Shown: positions 46,965 through 55,620 of the stretch, in pieces | Layout: each line of letters opens with the position of its first letter | Numbering within the stretch: the first letter of the stretch is position 1 | Source: an uncultured Clostridia bacterium | GTDB lineage: Bacteria > Bacillota > Clostridia > Christensenellales > Borkfalkiaceae | NCBI GenBank assembly: GCA_934254825.1 | Contig: CAKQMB010000012.1 | Location: 13,629-77,628, forward strand | DNA length: 64,000 nucleotides | Direction of reading: 5' to 3' | Notes under the pieces: generated by a model | What the model saw: the letters and a program-made list of their open reading frames with translations, nothing else | What the model was told of the DNA's origin: nothing | The model's database searches: none | Program-made: the position numbers and the translations under genes

Positions 46965-48478
46965 GTGTGAACGGTTATGAATTAACGAGCGAGTGGAAAG
47001 CCGCAAACAGAGGTTTTACGGCTTTCGCCGCAAAAGGCGGCAAAAAGTATTTTCTGAAAAAATACGGCATGTACAGAATGCCGAAACGCGACTCGTCGAC
47101 GTCCGAAAAGCTGTACGGCAAAATGAAAAAAGAGTTCGACTCGTTTACGGATAACAGAACCGCCATCAACAAGGCTCTTGCCGATTTTGCCGGTCCGGGA
47201 GGTAATATTATATTGCCTCTGGACTGGTTTATCGACGACTCGTGTTTTATCGAAGCGACGGAATTCGTAAACGATCTGATCGAAGACGAGGATATTTTAA
47301 ATCTCTCGGTCGAAGACAAGATATACGTTATGCGTACCGCGGCGGCGGCTCTTTATAACATACATAAAAAGAAAATAGTTCACAGCGATCTCAAAAGAAC
47401 GAATATTCTTGCCGCGAGAAACAGCGCGGGAAAGATTTCGGCAAAAATAATAGACTTCGATATGAGCTATTTCGAATACGATATCCGCCCCGAAGAGCTC
47501 GGCGGAGACCAGAATTTTATGTCTCCCGAGCTTGCGCAATGCTTTATGTACGATTTCTCGGACGAAGCTTTGGCGTATATGTCGACGAAGTCGGATATTT
47601 TCTCGTTGGGACTTGTTTTTCACGATTATCTCGTAACCGAAAAATACAAAAACGATAAAGGCGAAAAACATACAAGGGGATGTCACCCGAAAAAAGAAGG
47701 GCTAACGGGGAAGCTGAAAGACCGCGCGGACGCGGGCAAAACCGTTTATTGCAGCGAAGCGTTGCTGGCGGGCGGTAAACTGGTGGTGAGCGGCAAAATC
47801 AAAGAGAAATATTTAAGACACCTCATCGCGGCGATGATCCAGCCCGAACCCGAAGACAGACCTACGGCGCAAGAAGTTCTGGCGGTGTTTCGGGAAAAGA
47901 AAATTCTCGATCTCAAATCGGACTCCGTAATGATCGAGGGCGAAGATATCGTTCCGTGTTCTCGTCGCGCCGAACGCGAAGTACTCGCAAAAGCGAAAGT
48001 CCCCGCCGAACCCGTCGTTATGCCGACGCCCGAAGGTTACTGTAAGCCGTGGGACGAACACAAAATTTCGTTTGACGAGTCAAAGCTGAGCGAAAACGAT
48101 TATGCGGCGTCCGAAAGGATCGAAAAGGACGGTAAAAAATATTACCGTCTGTACAGAAAAGACGGACGGAAAACGGTGTTTACCGTAGAAAATCTTGTTA
48201 TGCTCGGGTATGCGAAACGTACGGGCGTAAGCGAAAAAACCAAGCCCGAACCGGACTTCGAGCCGACTTTCGGAATAATCGTTCACGACGGAACTATGTG
48301 GGAAAGCGACTGCGAATATTCGTTCGATAACGAGTACATAAAGCGCAACGGTTATGTGCGCGCGGCAAGGGCGGAACGTAAGTCGATAAAAGGCTACGTT
48401 CTCGAAAAACCGTCGGGCGAATTAAGATTTATGACGTTCGAAATAATGAGATTACTCAGGTTTATAGTTAAAAAATGA
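46961..48478 (+). CDS. Serine/threonine protein kinase
   Basis: 505 residues. Kinase domain in the first 310: beta-3 Lys in YFLKKY (33-34), catalytic loop HSDLKRTN (141-148, Asp143), metal-binding IDFDMS in place of DFG (165-167), and an APE-like segment MSPELAQ. A Gly-rich loop is poor (ANRGFTAF), as in other TerY-P kinases. The C-terminal region (about 330-505) has two repeats resembling small beta domains (KDGRKTVFTVENLVMLGY; PSGELRFMTFEIMRLLRF). Translationally coupled to the PP2C gene. Likely active. Confidence 0.9.
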   Translation: MSVNGYELTSEWKAANRGFTAFAAKGGKKYFLKKYGMYRMPKRDSSTSEKLYGKMKKEFDSFTDNRTAINKALADFAGPGGNIILPLDWFIDDSCFIEATEFVNDLIEDEDILNLSVEDKIYVMRTAAAALYNIHKKKIVHSDLKRTNILAARNSAGKISAKIIDFDMSYFEYDIRPEELGGDQNFMSPELAQCFMYDFSDEALAYMSTKSDIFSLGLVFHDYLVTEKYKNDKGEKHTRGCHPKKEGLTGKLKDRADAGKTVYCSEALLAGGKLVVSGKIKEKYLRHLIAAMIQPEPEDRPTAQEVLAVFREKKILDLKSDSVMIEGEDIVPCSRRAEREVLAKAKVPAEPVVMPTPEGYCKPWDEHKISFDESKLSENDYAASERIEKDGKKYYRLYRKDGRKTVFTVENLVMLGYAKRTGVSEKTKPEPDFEPTFGIIVHDGTMWESDCEYSFDNEYIKRNGYVRAARAERKSIKGYVLEKPSGELRFMTFEIMRLLRFIVKK

Positions 48479-48499
48479 TTTTTTGCGAGGAAAAACGAA

Positions 48500-49090
48500 T
48501 TGAGTTGGATTTGTAAAAATTGCGGAACATACAACGAGGAAAGCGACGCGTTGTGCATCGCTTGCGACGAACCTCGCGTGGCGGCGGAAATAAGAACGGA
48601 AAGACCGTCGGTTTCCGTCGGAGACGGAGTTTCGCCGACGGCGGCTCCCATAACGAGGAAAAGACCCGTTTCTCACGGTTCGACGTCCGTTTATGTTCCG
48701 CGAAGAAGGTTTCACAGCGAAAGAAAACAAAAGACAACGCGCGTCATCTGTCTGTGTCTGATCGCGTTGGCTTTTGTCGTCGGGCAGGCGATTACTTTTG
48801 CGAATTACTTCGCAAACGGAACGGTCATCGCGTTGTCCGAATTCGTAAATTTATCTGAAAGCCCGACTTTGAGCGTCGTTGCGTTTCTCGTAGTTATAGC
48901 GGCGTTGGCGGGAATTACGGGCATATTGGTCGCAGACAACGTAAAACTTCTGATAGCGCGCGGAAAATATGGGGGAGCATGGTGGAACACGATTATCTTT
49001 TTCCTCGCGATTACGGCAGTTCCGTCGGTTACGACGGGTATAATGTTTGTTTCGTCCGTTATTTTCTCTATCATACAGAAACGAAAATAA
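48500..49090 (+). CDS. Zinc-ribbon membrane protein
   Basis: 196 residues, TTG start (48500) with GCGAGG upstream. N-terminal RanBP2-type zinc ribbon: CKNCGTYNEESDALCIACDE (CX2CX10CX2C). A basic linker of about 50 residues leads to three or four membrane helices (about 80-190). The ribbon faces the cytoplasm if the positive-inside rule holds. Twenty-one bases after the kinase gene, so in the same operon; it could recruit the kinase or its target to the membrane. Function unknown. Confidence 0.75.
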   Translation: MSWICKNCGTYNEESDALCIACDEPRVAAEIRTERPSVSVGDGVSPTAAPITRKRPVSHGSTSVYVPRRRFHSERKQKTTRVICLCLIALAFVVGQAITFANYFANGTVIALSEFVNLSESPTLSVVAFLVVIAALAGITGILVADNVKLLIARGKYGGAWWNTIIFFLAITAVPSVTTGIMFVSSVIFSIIQKRK

Positions 49091-49106
49091 ATAGTATACA
49101 ACAAAA

Positions 49107-50141
49107 ATGAAAAGCGAAATAAATAAAGAAAAACTTAAAACCGCTTTAATAAAAAAACAAACGAAGATACCGATTTTTTGTTATAACGCGCCTCAACTAT
49201 TGCGGGAAGTGACGGATGAAAATCCGGATATCGTGACGGGGATAGAACAGGTATGTTTTACGGAGCTTCCGGCGGGCGGCGTTTTTACGGTTCGTTACAG
49301 ACCGACGACCCGATCGCACGCTGAAACTTTCCAAGCCGACACGGCAGAACAAATAGAAGAAATTATACATAAAAGCATAACGCGGTACGACCCCGACGTT
49401 GTGATTTCCGTCGACAAAGATACGGACGCGAAAAAAATCTGCGATAATTTTATAACGCTTTATCACGGCTATTATTCCAACCTTATCTCTGTTAGGTGCG
49501 AACAGCGGACGATAGTCGGCTGCAAGCGGAAAATCGTCCGATTTACCTTTAATTATCGCATAGGTCGAGTGAAACTGTGTATGATGGAAACCGAGGTGAC
49601 GAACGAAGTTAAACGGCTCGGGCGAACGCTGTTTTGTGCGGGAATGTCTGATGAAACGAAAGCGTTTATCGCGCACAATTATCTTGCGTCGACCGTCACT
49701 TATCGGTTTGACGAAAACGTCGGACCACTCGAAAAAAGTTATATGCAGAGCGCTTACGGAGCTTTGATAAACCACAAGTGCGTATGTCAGGGGTATGCGG
49801 AGGCATATAAGCGAATTCTCGATTCGCAGGGTATTCCCTGCGAGGTCATATGCGGAAAAATCAGGAAGTCGGCGGAATATCACGCATGGAACGCGGTTTC
49901 GTTCGACAATAAAAACTATTATCATATCGACGTAACCTGGGATTCGCAGAAAACGGGTTCGGCGAGATATAAATATTACGGGCTTTCGGACGCGGCTTTA
50001 AGCGCGGAGCGTATCTGGAACAGAGGCTCGGAAATTATCTGCAACGGCAAAGAAAACATACTGCAAGCGGCTCGGTTGCAGATCGCGCGAGAAGGGGATA
50101 AATTTGCCGCCGAAGGAGCGGATAAGAAATATTTCGGATAA
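49107..50141 (+). CDS. Transglutaminase-like protein
   Basis: 344 residues, cytoplasmic. The C-terminal half is a transglutaminase/protease-like core with the Cys-His-Asp triad in order: CVCQGYAEAY (Cys about 227), EYHAWNAV (His about 259), HIDVTWDS (Asp about 275). The N-terminal half (about 1-190) is a beta-alpha domain I do not recognise. Such domains act as peptidases, amidases or crosslinkers. Sixteen bases after the zinc-ribbon gene. The reading frame continues, past its TAA, into the next entry. Confidence 0.82.
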   Translation: MKSEINKEKLKTALIKKQTKIPIFCYNAPQLLREVTDENPDIVTGIEQVCFTELPAGGVFTVRYRPTTRSHAETFQADTAEQIEEIIHKSITRYDPDVVISVDKDTDAKKICDNFITLYHGYYSNLISVRCEQRTIVGCKRKIVRFTFNYRIGRVKLCMMETEVTNEVKRLGRTLFCAGMSDETKAFIAHNYLASTVTYRFDENVGPLEKSYMQSAYGALINHKCVCQGYAEAYKRILDSQGIPCEVICGKIRKSAEYHAWNAVSFDNKNYYHIDVTWDSQKTGSARYKYYGLSDAALSAERIWNRGSEIICNGKENILQAARLQIAREGDKFAAEGADKKYFG

Positions 50142-50153
50142 AACGGAGGAAAG

Positions 50154-50366
50154 ATACAAAATTTATTAAAGGCTTTTGCAAAAAGAGCAAACGACATTTC
50201 GGAATCGAAATCAAAAAAAATCGACTCGAATCTTAAAGACGATACGGCTTTGATCATAGGCAAGGCGTATCGGAAATGCGGCGAATGGCTGTTTAAAGCC
50301 GTCGGCAGAGGAAGCCGCGCGGAGTCGATAGAAGATCTTGCGAACGAAGTCGTGCGGACGGAATAA
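50154..50366 (+). CDS. Small ORF with a non-canonical (ATA) start or a read-through extension
   Basis: About 70 residues without any ATG, GTG or TTG near the start. A perfect GGAGGA (50145-50150) stands four bases ahead of ATA 50154, and the codons downstream are protein-like (LLKAFAKRANDISES, YRKCGEWLFKAVGRG, IEDLANEVVRTE). The frame is the same as the preceding transglutaminase-like gene, separated by its TAA and four codons. Either a reinitiating gene with a rare start codon, a stop-codon read-through tail, or a sequencing/assembly change. Helical, basic, family unknown. Confidence 0.5.
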   Translation: MQNLLKAFAKRANDISESKSKKIDSNLKDDTALIIGKAYRKCGEWLFKAVGRGSRAESIEDLANEVVRTE

Positions 50367-50503
50367 ATCGCGGTTTGAAAACTTTGTTCCGCGAGAAAAC
50401 TCGTTTGACTATCGGGTTTTGCTTTTTTTATGCGTTTAATCGGATAATTTCGGTTTAAAAGGTTTTTCGGCGGAGTCCGGAATCGGTCGGAAAATCTGAC
50501 GGA

Positions 50504-50509
50504 TATAAT
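50504..50509 (+). promoter_or_regulatory. Possible internal promoter (-10 box) before clpP
   Basis: TATAAT 30 bases before the clpP start in the 172-base gap 50367-50538. No convincing -35. It may start a second transcript for the clpP-to-winged-helix gene set. Confidence 0.45.
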
Positions 50510-50538
50510 ACAAACATCAGGAAAAAGGAGGACAGAAT

Positions 50539-51111
50539 ATGAAACGTCAGGAAGAGTGTTGGGAAAGTTACCCGTTAAAGCGATTCACCATTAACATTTT
50601 CGGTGTTATCGACGACGCTATGGCGCAGTCCGTAGTGGAACAGTTGCAGTATCTCGATTCGAAAAAAGCGGAGGAGATCACAATTCAGATCAATTCTCCG
50701 GGCGGGTCGGTGACAGCCGGACTCGCAATTTACGATACGATGAATTTTGTGGCCGCGGACATTGTCACCGTCGGACTCGGCATGTGCGCGAGCATGGGGG
50801 CGTTTCTGCTTTCGGCGGGAACGAAAGGCAAACGCAAAGCCACGAAAAATTGCGAAATTCTCATTCATCAGCCGCTCGGCGGAGCGCAGGGGCAGGCGAG
50901 CGACCTTATCATTGCCGCCGAACACATAAAGCGAACGCGAGACCGACTTAACCGCATACTTGCCGAAAACACGGGCAAAAACGTTGAAGAAATCGCGACC
51001 GATACGGACAGAGATAATATAATGACTGCCGACGAAGCCTGCGATTACGGGCTTATCGACGTTGTTATCCCGAACAAAAACAAAGCCAAAGGGGGTAAAA
51101 ACAATGCTTGA
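50539..51111 (+). CDS. ClpP-family serine protease
   Basis: 190 residues. Catalytic triad in place: Ser85 in GMCASMGAFLL, His110 in ILIHQPLGG, Asp155 in ATDTDRDN; NSPGGSVTAG is the usual oligomer/substrate strand. Length fits a mature ClpP; there is no propeptide. ClpP works as a double heptamer fed by an AAA+ unfoldase. No ClpX/ClpA/ClpC is beside it; instead the next gene encodes an apparently degenerate AAA+ protein and then a VirD4-like ATPase. Probably a dedicated copy rather than the housekeeping one. Ribosome site AAAGGAGG. Confidence 0.93.
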   Translation: MKRQEECWESYPLKRFTINIFGVIDDAMAQSVVEQLQYLDSKKAEEITIQINSPGGSVTAGLAIYDTMNFVAADIVTVGLGMCASMGAFLLSAGTKGKRKATKNCEILIHQPLGGAQGQASDLIIAAEHIKRTRDRLNRILAENTGKNVEEIATDTDRDNIMTADEACDYGLIDVVIPNKNKAKGGKNNA

Positions 51112-52720
51112 CATTTATACCGAAAACGCGATTTTCAACTATTGCATCGTAAACGCGATATCGGGCGGAAACGTCGACAGCAGGAAAGTCGTTCTTGCCG
51201 TCGGCGATATTTTCTGCAAAAGCGAGGAAGAGTCCGAGCGTTTATACGAAATAACCGAAAGCGACTTCGTGAAAGAAGTTTCCAGCGTTGCGGAATATAA
51301 CCGTTACAAGAGAACGGAACAGTATTGCAGGCTTTGCGGTATCGACACGGGGATAGCCGCGGACGAAAAAGCGGTGATAGACATAAAAGGAGCGGCACTT
51401 AACGCCGTCGCGTCTTCCGGGCTGGTCGTTTTCGACGTCACAACGGTGAACGGAACGATCCGTACCCTTATGAACGAAGCCGAAACGGGCAGAATAGTGG
51501 CTTTGCGGCTGCTCGGATTTTTGCAGTGCGAAGGATTTCTCGTCAGAAAAAACCTTCAATCGGGCATAAAAAATCTGACGAAAGCGGCGGAATGGGGCGA
51601 CGTGCCTTCCGCGCTCGCTTTAATGAAGTATTCCGAAAAATCGAGAACGGAAGCGGGCGAAATTCTCGCCGCCGCCGTTAAAAACACTCCTTTCGAAAAT
51701 CTTCCCGCCGTTATCGGCATGCGTTACGGGTTGGACGGTATTCGCCCGTCCGAAGAAACGCAACTTATCAAAAAGGCGTTCGCGCAGAAAAAAATCGCCC
51801 CCGACAATTACGACCCCATGTATGCAAGGCTCGTATTCAGCAAGGTTTTAAGCCTGAAAGATAAAGAAAAAGTAATTTTTTCCGAAAACAAACAGGCTTT
51901 GTCCGAAGCCTGCAATCTGCCGCTTAAATTAAAGACTTGCGCCGAGCCTAAGACATTTTGCAATCTTCCGAAATTTGCATTGACCCGCGAAAAGGAACGA
52001 TCGACGGTTACGGAATGCCTCGGCAACTATCGTTTCGACGGCAAAGGCGGCGGGCTTCCGCTGTGTTTATGTTCGGAGTCCGCTCACGTTTTAAATATGT
52101 ACGCCGAGTCGATTTCCGAACTTTTCGTCGGCGCGAACATAGAAAGAATAGAGATTTCCGATCTGATCCCGTCCGACACGGAGCCTACCGGTAACGACCT
52201 TTTCGTCAGAAGCATAAACGAAAAGAAGCAGAACGTTTTCTTTTTAAGTTTCAAAGGGGATACCGACGAAGCCGCCGTAGAGTGGGCGAAAAAGATTATC
52301 AGGAACGATTTCCGCCGCAAATACAGGCTTAATTCCCCCGCGGTTTCGCTCGATCTTTCGTCTGTGATCGTAATAGTTTTAAGCGACGCGGAAAACGCAA
52401 AAAAAATAAGCAAATACACCGAAACCGTCAATCTGGCGAGGGTGAGCGATTGTGAAAAACCGATAATCGTCAAAACGATCGCGGACAAAAAAGGCAAGGC
52501 GTACGGCTTCGACTCGGTGACGATAGACGAAGACGCTTTAAGCGATTTATGCGCGATAACTGCCGAAAAAGCCGAGAAAATCCTTGAAAAAGTCATTCGC
52601 GGCAGCCTTGCGGACAAGACGCAGGCAAACGTTTCCCGCGATAACGTTAAGCGTTATTTAAAACAGAAAGATTTCAACAATACATACGGGTTCGGAGGTA
52701 AAATCAATGAGGACGTTTGA
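51104..52720 (+). CDS. Sel1-like plus degenerate Lon/AAA+-like protein
   Basis: 538 residues from the ATG at 51104 (AAAGGGGG ribosome site), overlapping clpP by 8 bases. Residues about 131-172 resemble a Sel1 repeat (TGRIVALRLLGFLQCEG...AAEWGDVPSALALM). Residues about 315-520 follow the order of a Lon-type AAA+ module: a beta strand and loop at LPLCLCSESAHVL where Walker A should be but with no GK[ST]; NVFFLSFKGDTDE where Walker B should be but without the acidic DE end; SLDLSSVIVIVLSDAEN like the sensor-1 strand; and YTE...DEDALSDLC like the lid. I infer a pseudo-ATPase. Confidence in the AAA+ relation is moderate; no family was confirmed. Confidence 0.6.
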   Translation: MLDIYTENAIFNYCIVNAISGGNVDSRKVVLAVGDIFCKSEEESERLYEITESDFVKEVSSVAEYNRYKRTEQYCRLCGIDTGIAADEKAVIDIKGAALNAVASSGLVVFDVTTVNGTIRTLMNEAETGRIVALRLLGFLQCEGFLVRKNLQSGIKNLTKAAEWGDVPSALALMKYSEKSRTEAGEILAAAVKNTPFENLPAVIGMRYGLDGIRPSEETQLIKKAFAQKKIAPDNYDPMYARLVFSKVLSLKDKEKVIFSENKQALSEACNLPLKLKTCAEPKTFCNLPKFALTREKERSTVTECLGNYRFDGKGGGLPLCLCSESAHVLNMYAESISELFVGANIERIEISDLIPSDTEPTGNDLFVRSINEKKQNVFFLSFKGDTDEAAVEWAKKIIRNDFRRKYRLNSPAVSLDLSSVIVIVLSDAENAKKISKYTETVNLARVSDCEKPIIVKTIADKKGKAYGFDSVTIDEDALSDLCAITAEKAEKILEKVIRGSLADKTQANVSRDNVKRYLKQKDFNNTYGFGGKINEDV

Positions 52721-54395
52721 AAAAATCATTAACAACGGTTACGAAAGCACATGTCTTTTGGATTACAGAAACCCCGCCGTTAATATTGCAAATACGATTA
52801 AATTCGAGGACGTCGGTCATAAATATATGAACGGCGTTCTCAAAGCGAACCGCTACGAAAACGGCTCGCTTGTGCAGACTTATTCCGCGCGCGACACGCA
52901 CGTTCTGACTATCGCGGCAACGAGGGTGGGGAAAACCACCTCGTGCGTGATTCCGCAGATTTATTCTTTCGCGTCTCAGCCCGTTAAACGCTCGATGGTC
53001 GTGTCCGACCCGAAAGGCGAATTATATCGACTGCTTGCCGATTATCTGAGAAAACAGGGGTACGACGTGTTGCTTTTAAATCTCAGGGATTACGCTCACA
53101 GCGAATACTGGAATCCGCTTACCCCTATATACAGAAAATATCGGGAAGCGATCAATGCCGAAGAAGACGTGCAACTCGTCAAAGTCGGCACCGAGTGGCG
53201 CAATAAATTCAAAGGAGTCGTTTACGAAGATCAGTCCCTGCTCGACGAAGCCGTCAGACAGGTGAAAAGGCTAATTATGTCGGACGTGGAAAGCGAAATC
53301 GATACTTTAATGTACGATCTGATCCCGCCCGACACCGCGCCCGATCAGTATTGGAACGAGTCTTCGAGACAGTGGGGAAAAGCGTTGATCTTGTCCATGC
53401 TCGAAGACAGCGTGCCTAAAAACGGCAAACAAATTATCAACGAAGATAACTTTTCGTTCGATACGATGTTCAGAATTTTCGATATGCTCACCTCGGAAAA
53501 CAATTTCGACGACGACGAATATTTCTCTTCGAGAGGCGAAGACTCGCGAGCCTATCAGAACGCGAGAATAGTCGTAAACAACGCCGCTAACGTGACGAGG
53601 TCGTGCATCGTCGCGTGCTTCAACACCAAGGTTCAGGCTTACAAGAATAGCGGAATACGACTTATGACCCGTTGTAACAGCTTCGATCTGACGAGACTTA
53701 CTTCGGGAAAACCCGTTGCGGTGTTTATCGCTTACCCGGACGAAAACAAGGTGTACTATCGGATAATAAGTTCGTTTATTCAGAGCGCGTATAAGCACCT
53801 TATCAATTTCGCAAACGAAAAACCCGACGGCAGACTGGACGTTCCGTTCTATTTTATGCTCGATGAATTCGGGAATTTCCCTAAAATCCCCGATTTTGAA
53901 ACTGTTATAAGCGCGTGCGGCGGCAGAAATATCTGGTTCGATATCGTTTTGCAGAGTTTTTCTCAGCTCAACAACGTTTACGGGCGCGATACGGCGGAAA
54001 TAATACGCGATAATCTGAATATGCACATCTTCCTCGGGAGCAACAACCCCGCAACGCTCGAAGAATTCAGCAAAGAATGCGGCGAAACCACGAGAATTTC
54101 CCCTTGCAGCGCATTGAACGGCAATGGCAACGAAATGACCAATTTCGCGATCGATAACGTGCGGCTTGTTCCGAAAAGCATGCTTACGAAGCTCGAAGCG
54201 GGCGAGTGCATTGTCACGGAAGCCAACTGCGGGTATGTTCTTTTTTCGAAAATGGAGAGGTATTTTACCTGCAAGGAATACGAGCATCTCGTTTTATCTT
54301 CGGGTAAGGATTACAAATCGGAGATGAACCCGCTCGACAAAAAGTACGATTACAGCTGGGTTCCGAGAAGGAAAAAGAATAAATTCGATTTTTAA
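52707..54395 (+). CDS. Soluble VirD4/TraG-type coupling-protein-like ATPase
   Basis: 562 residues, overlapping the previous gene by 14 bases. Walker A AATRVGKTTS (70-79), SDPKGELYRLLADYL (100-114) and Walker B FYFMLDEFGNFPKI (about 381-394) are the hallmarks of type IV coupling proteins, as are the RWGKALILSM-like and QSFSQL segments. The N-terminal membrane helices of classical VirD4/TraG are absent, so the protein is cytoplasmic. No relaxase, VirB4, VirB6 or pilus gene is nearby. It may act as a hexameric DNA- or protein-translocating motor for the ClpP/winged-helix neighbours. Confidence 0.85.
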   Translation: MRTFEKIINNGYESTCLLDYRNPAVNIANTIKFEDVGHKYMNGVLKANRYENGSLVQTYSARDTHVLTIAATRVGKTTSCVIPQIYSFASQPVKRSMVVSDPKGELYRLLADYLRKQGYDVLLLNLRDYAHSEYWNPLTPIYRKYREAINAEEDVQLVKVGTEWRNKFKGVVYEDQSLLDEAVRQVKRLIMSDVESEIDTLMYDLIPPDTAPDQYWNESSRQWGKALILSMLEDSVPKNGKQIINEDNFSFDTMFRIFDMLTSENNFDDDEYFSSRGEDSRAYQNARIVVNNAANVTRSCIVACFNTKVQAYKNSGIRLMTRCNSFDLTRLTSGKPVAVFIAYPDENKVYYRIISSFIQSAYKHLINFANEKPDGRLDVPFYFMLDEFGNFPKIPDFETVISACGGRNIWFDIVLQSFSQLNNVYGRDTAEIIRDNLNMHIFLGSNNPATLEEFSKECGETTRISPCSALNGNGNEMTNFAIDNVRLVPKSMLTKLEAGECIVTEANCGYVLFSKMERYFTCKEYEHLVLSSGKDYKSEMNPLDKKYDYSWVPRRKKNKFDF

Positions 54396-54406
54396 GGAGG
54401 CGCGGA

Positions 54407-55537
54407 GTGGAAACGGAAATAAACAAACAGGCGATAAAGGAACAACTGTTTTTTCGCAAATCGGTGACCGTTCCTTATTTGCAGACGAAATTTTCTGCGG
54501 ATTATCGGACGGTCAGGGAGCTTCTTCGGGAAATGGAAAACGACGGGGAGATCGAGTTCAAAGGCGGATTGAGGTTCGTTGCCGTTCCGAAGCCGTCCAA
54601 ACCGCAGCCGTCGAAACCGCAATCGTCTGCCACGGAAAAGGAGACTTTGAATAGTTTTGACGAGCGTTTTCGCAGATTTTCGGAAGAACTCCGCTCGCGT
54701 GAAAAGCGATTGGAAAAAAACGCGGAAACGCTTGAAAAGTTGCTCTCCGAACTGGAAAACGAAGCGCCTTACAGGCGGCATTTTCGCAACAGGCTCCTGC
54801 ATTTTTTCAGGAACAACCAGGTGATAACTCTGCCTTCTCTCGGCAGGAGATTTTCCTTGCCGTATTCGCACGCCGCGAGAATTCTCGAATGTATGTCGGC
54901 TATGGGCGCGCTCGATAATCTCGGCGGCAGGTATATTTATAAAGAGACTTCCGAATTCGTGAGAATGTGCGACGGCGAAAATCCGTTCGGAAATATATTC
55001 AACGGAGACGACGAAGAGGACGAAGAAGACGATGACGATGACGAGGACGAAGATGACGAAGAGGAAGATGATGAAAACTGTGACAACGACGACAAAAAGA
55101 GCGGTTGCGACGATCCTCGCGACGGCGAAAGACCCGGCGGCGATTATTTCGGGCATAGAGCTTCTTTTCCGAAAAGCGTCGTAGAGGAAATGCAAAAGGA
55201 GTATGACGAGCGTTTGAACCATCGGGAAAGCAATGATGACTCGGGGGATGAGGGCTTGCTTAACGAGAAGAATTTCCGTTGTATAGAAAACTTTTTCGGC
55301 AACGATAACCTCGGAAAATACTCGTATTATATGTCCCGCACGATAAAAATCAGCGAAATCGCGGGCATCTGTCGGAAAACGGGCAGAGAAAGCGCGGCGC
55401 GCTATGCGGAAGAACAGTATAAGAAATCGCTTGCGAAAGGCGACGATTTCTTTGCTGTTATCTACATGGACGCGGCGACTCAGTTCAGGCATTTCACCGA
55501 CGAGCAGTTCAGAGAAATAGCGGGTTCGGGTAATTAA
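54407..55537 (+). CDS. Two-winged-helix protein with an extreme acidic tract
   Basis: 376 residues, GTG start after AAGGAGG. Residues about 8-50 and 128-172 each form a winged helix of the FtsK-gamma type (VTVPYLQTKFSADYRTVRELL; ITLPSLGRRFSLPYSHAARIL). A Pro/Lys linker and a coiled coil lie between. Residues about 200-228 are nearly all Asp/Glu. The C-terminal 120 residues are helical. FtsK gamma recognises oriented DNA sites and directs a RecA-like motor; here the neighbouring motor is the VirD4-like ATPase, which suggests a two-part DNA-loading device. The acidic tract may mimic DNA or bind basic proteins. Last gene of the set. Confidence 0.78.
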   Translation: METEINKQAIKEQLFFRKSVTVPYLQTKFSADYRTVRELLREMENDGEIEFKGGLRFVAVPKPSKPQPSKPQSSATEKETLNSFDERFRRFSEELRSREKRLEKNAETLEKLLSELENEAPYRRHFRNRLLHFFRNNQVITLPSLGRRFSLPYSHAARILECMSAMGALDNLGGRYIYKETSEFVRMCDGENPFGNIFNGDDEEDEEDDDDDEDEDDEEEDDENCDNDDKKSGCDDPRDGERPGGDYFGHRASFPKSVVEEMQKEYDERLNHRESNDDSGDEGLLNEKNFRCIENFFGNDNLGKYSYYMSRTIKISEIAGICRKTGRESAARYAEEQYKKSLAKGDDFFAVIYMDAATQFRHFTDEQFREIAGSGN

Positions 55538-55570
55538 CCCTCAAAAATCGCTCTTTTTGGAACGCGTTGC

Positions 55571-55603
55571 GCGGGTTTGCGGACGAAATGCCCGCAAACC
55601 CGC
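55571..55603 (+). terminator. Hairpin after the winged-helix gene
   Basis: A 12-bp perfect stem GCGGGTTTGCGG/CCGCAAACCCGC (55571-55582 with 55592-55603) 34 bases after the stop codon. No T run follows, so it is a stable 3' structure or weak terminator. Confidence 0.6.
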
Positions 55604-55620
55604 ATATTCCGAACAAAAAT

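Noticed and set aside
52707..54395. Reading the VirD4-like gene as proof of a conjugative element in this region
   Set aside because: No relaxase, VirB4, channel or pilus gene is nearby and the protein lacks membrane helices.
54392..55492. 366-residue reverse frame with a Val/Ile/Phe-rich run
   Set aside because: The hydrophobic run is only the reverse complement of the Asp/Glu tract in the winged-helix gene.
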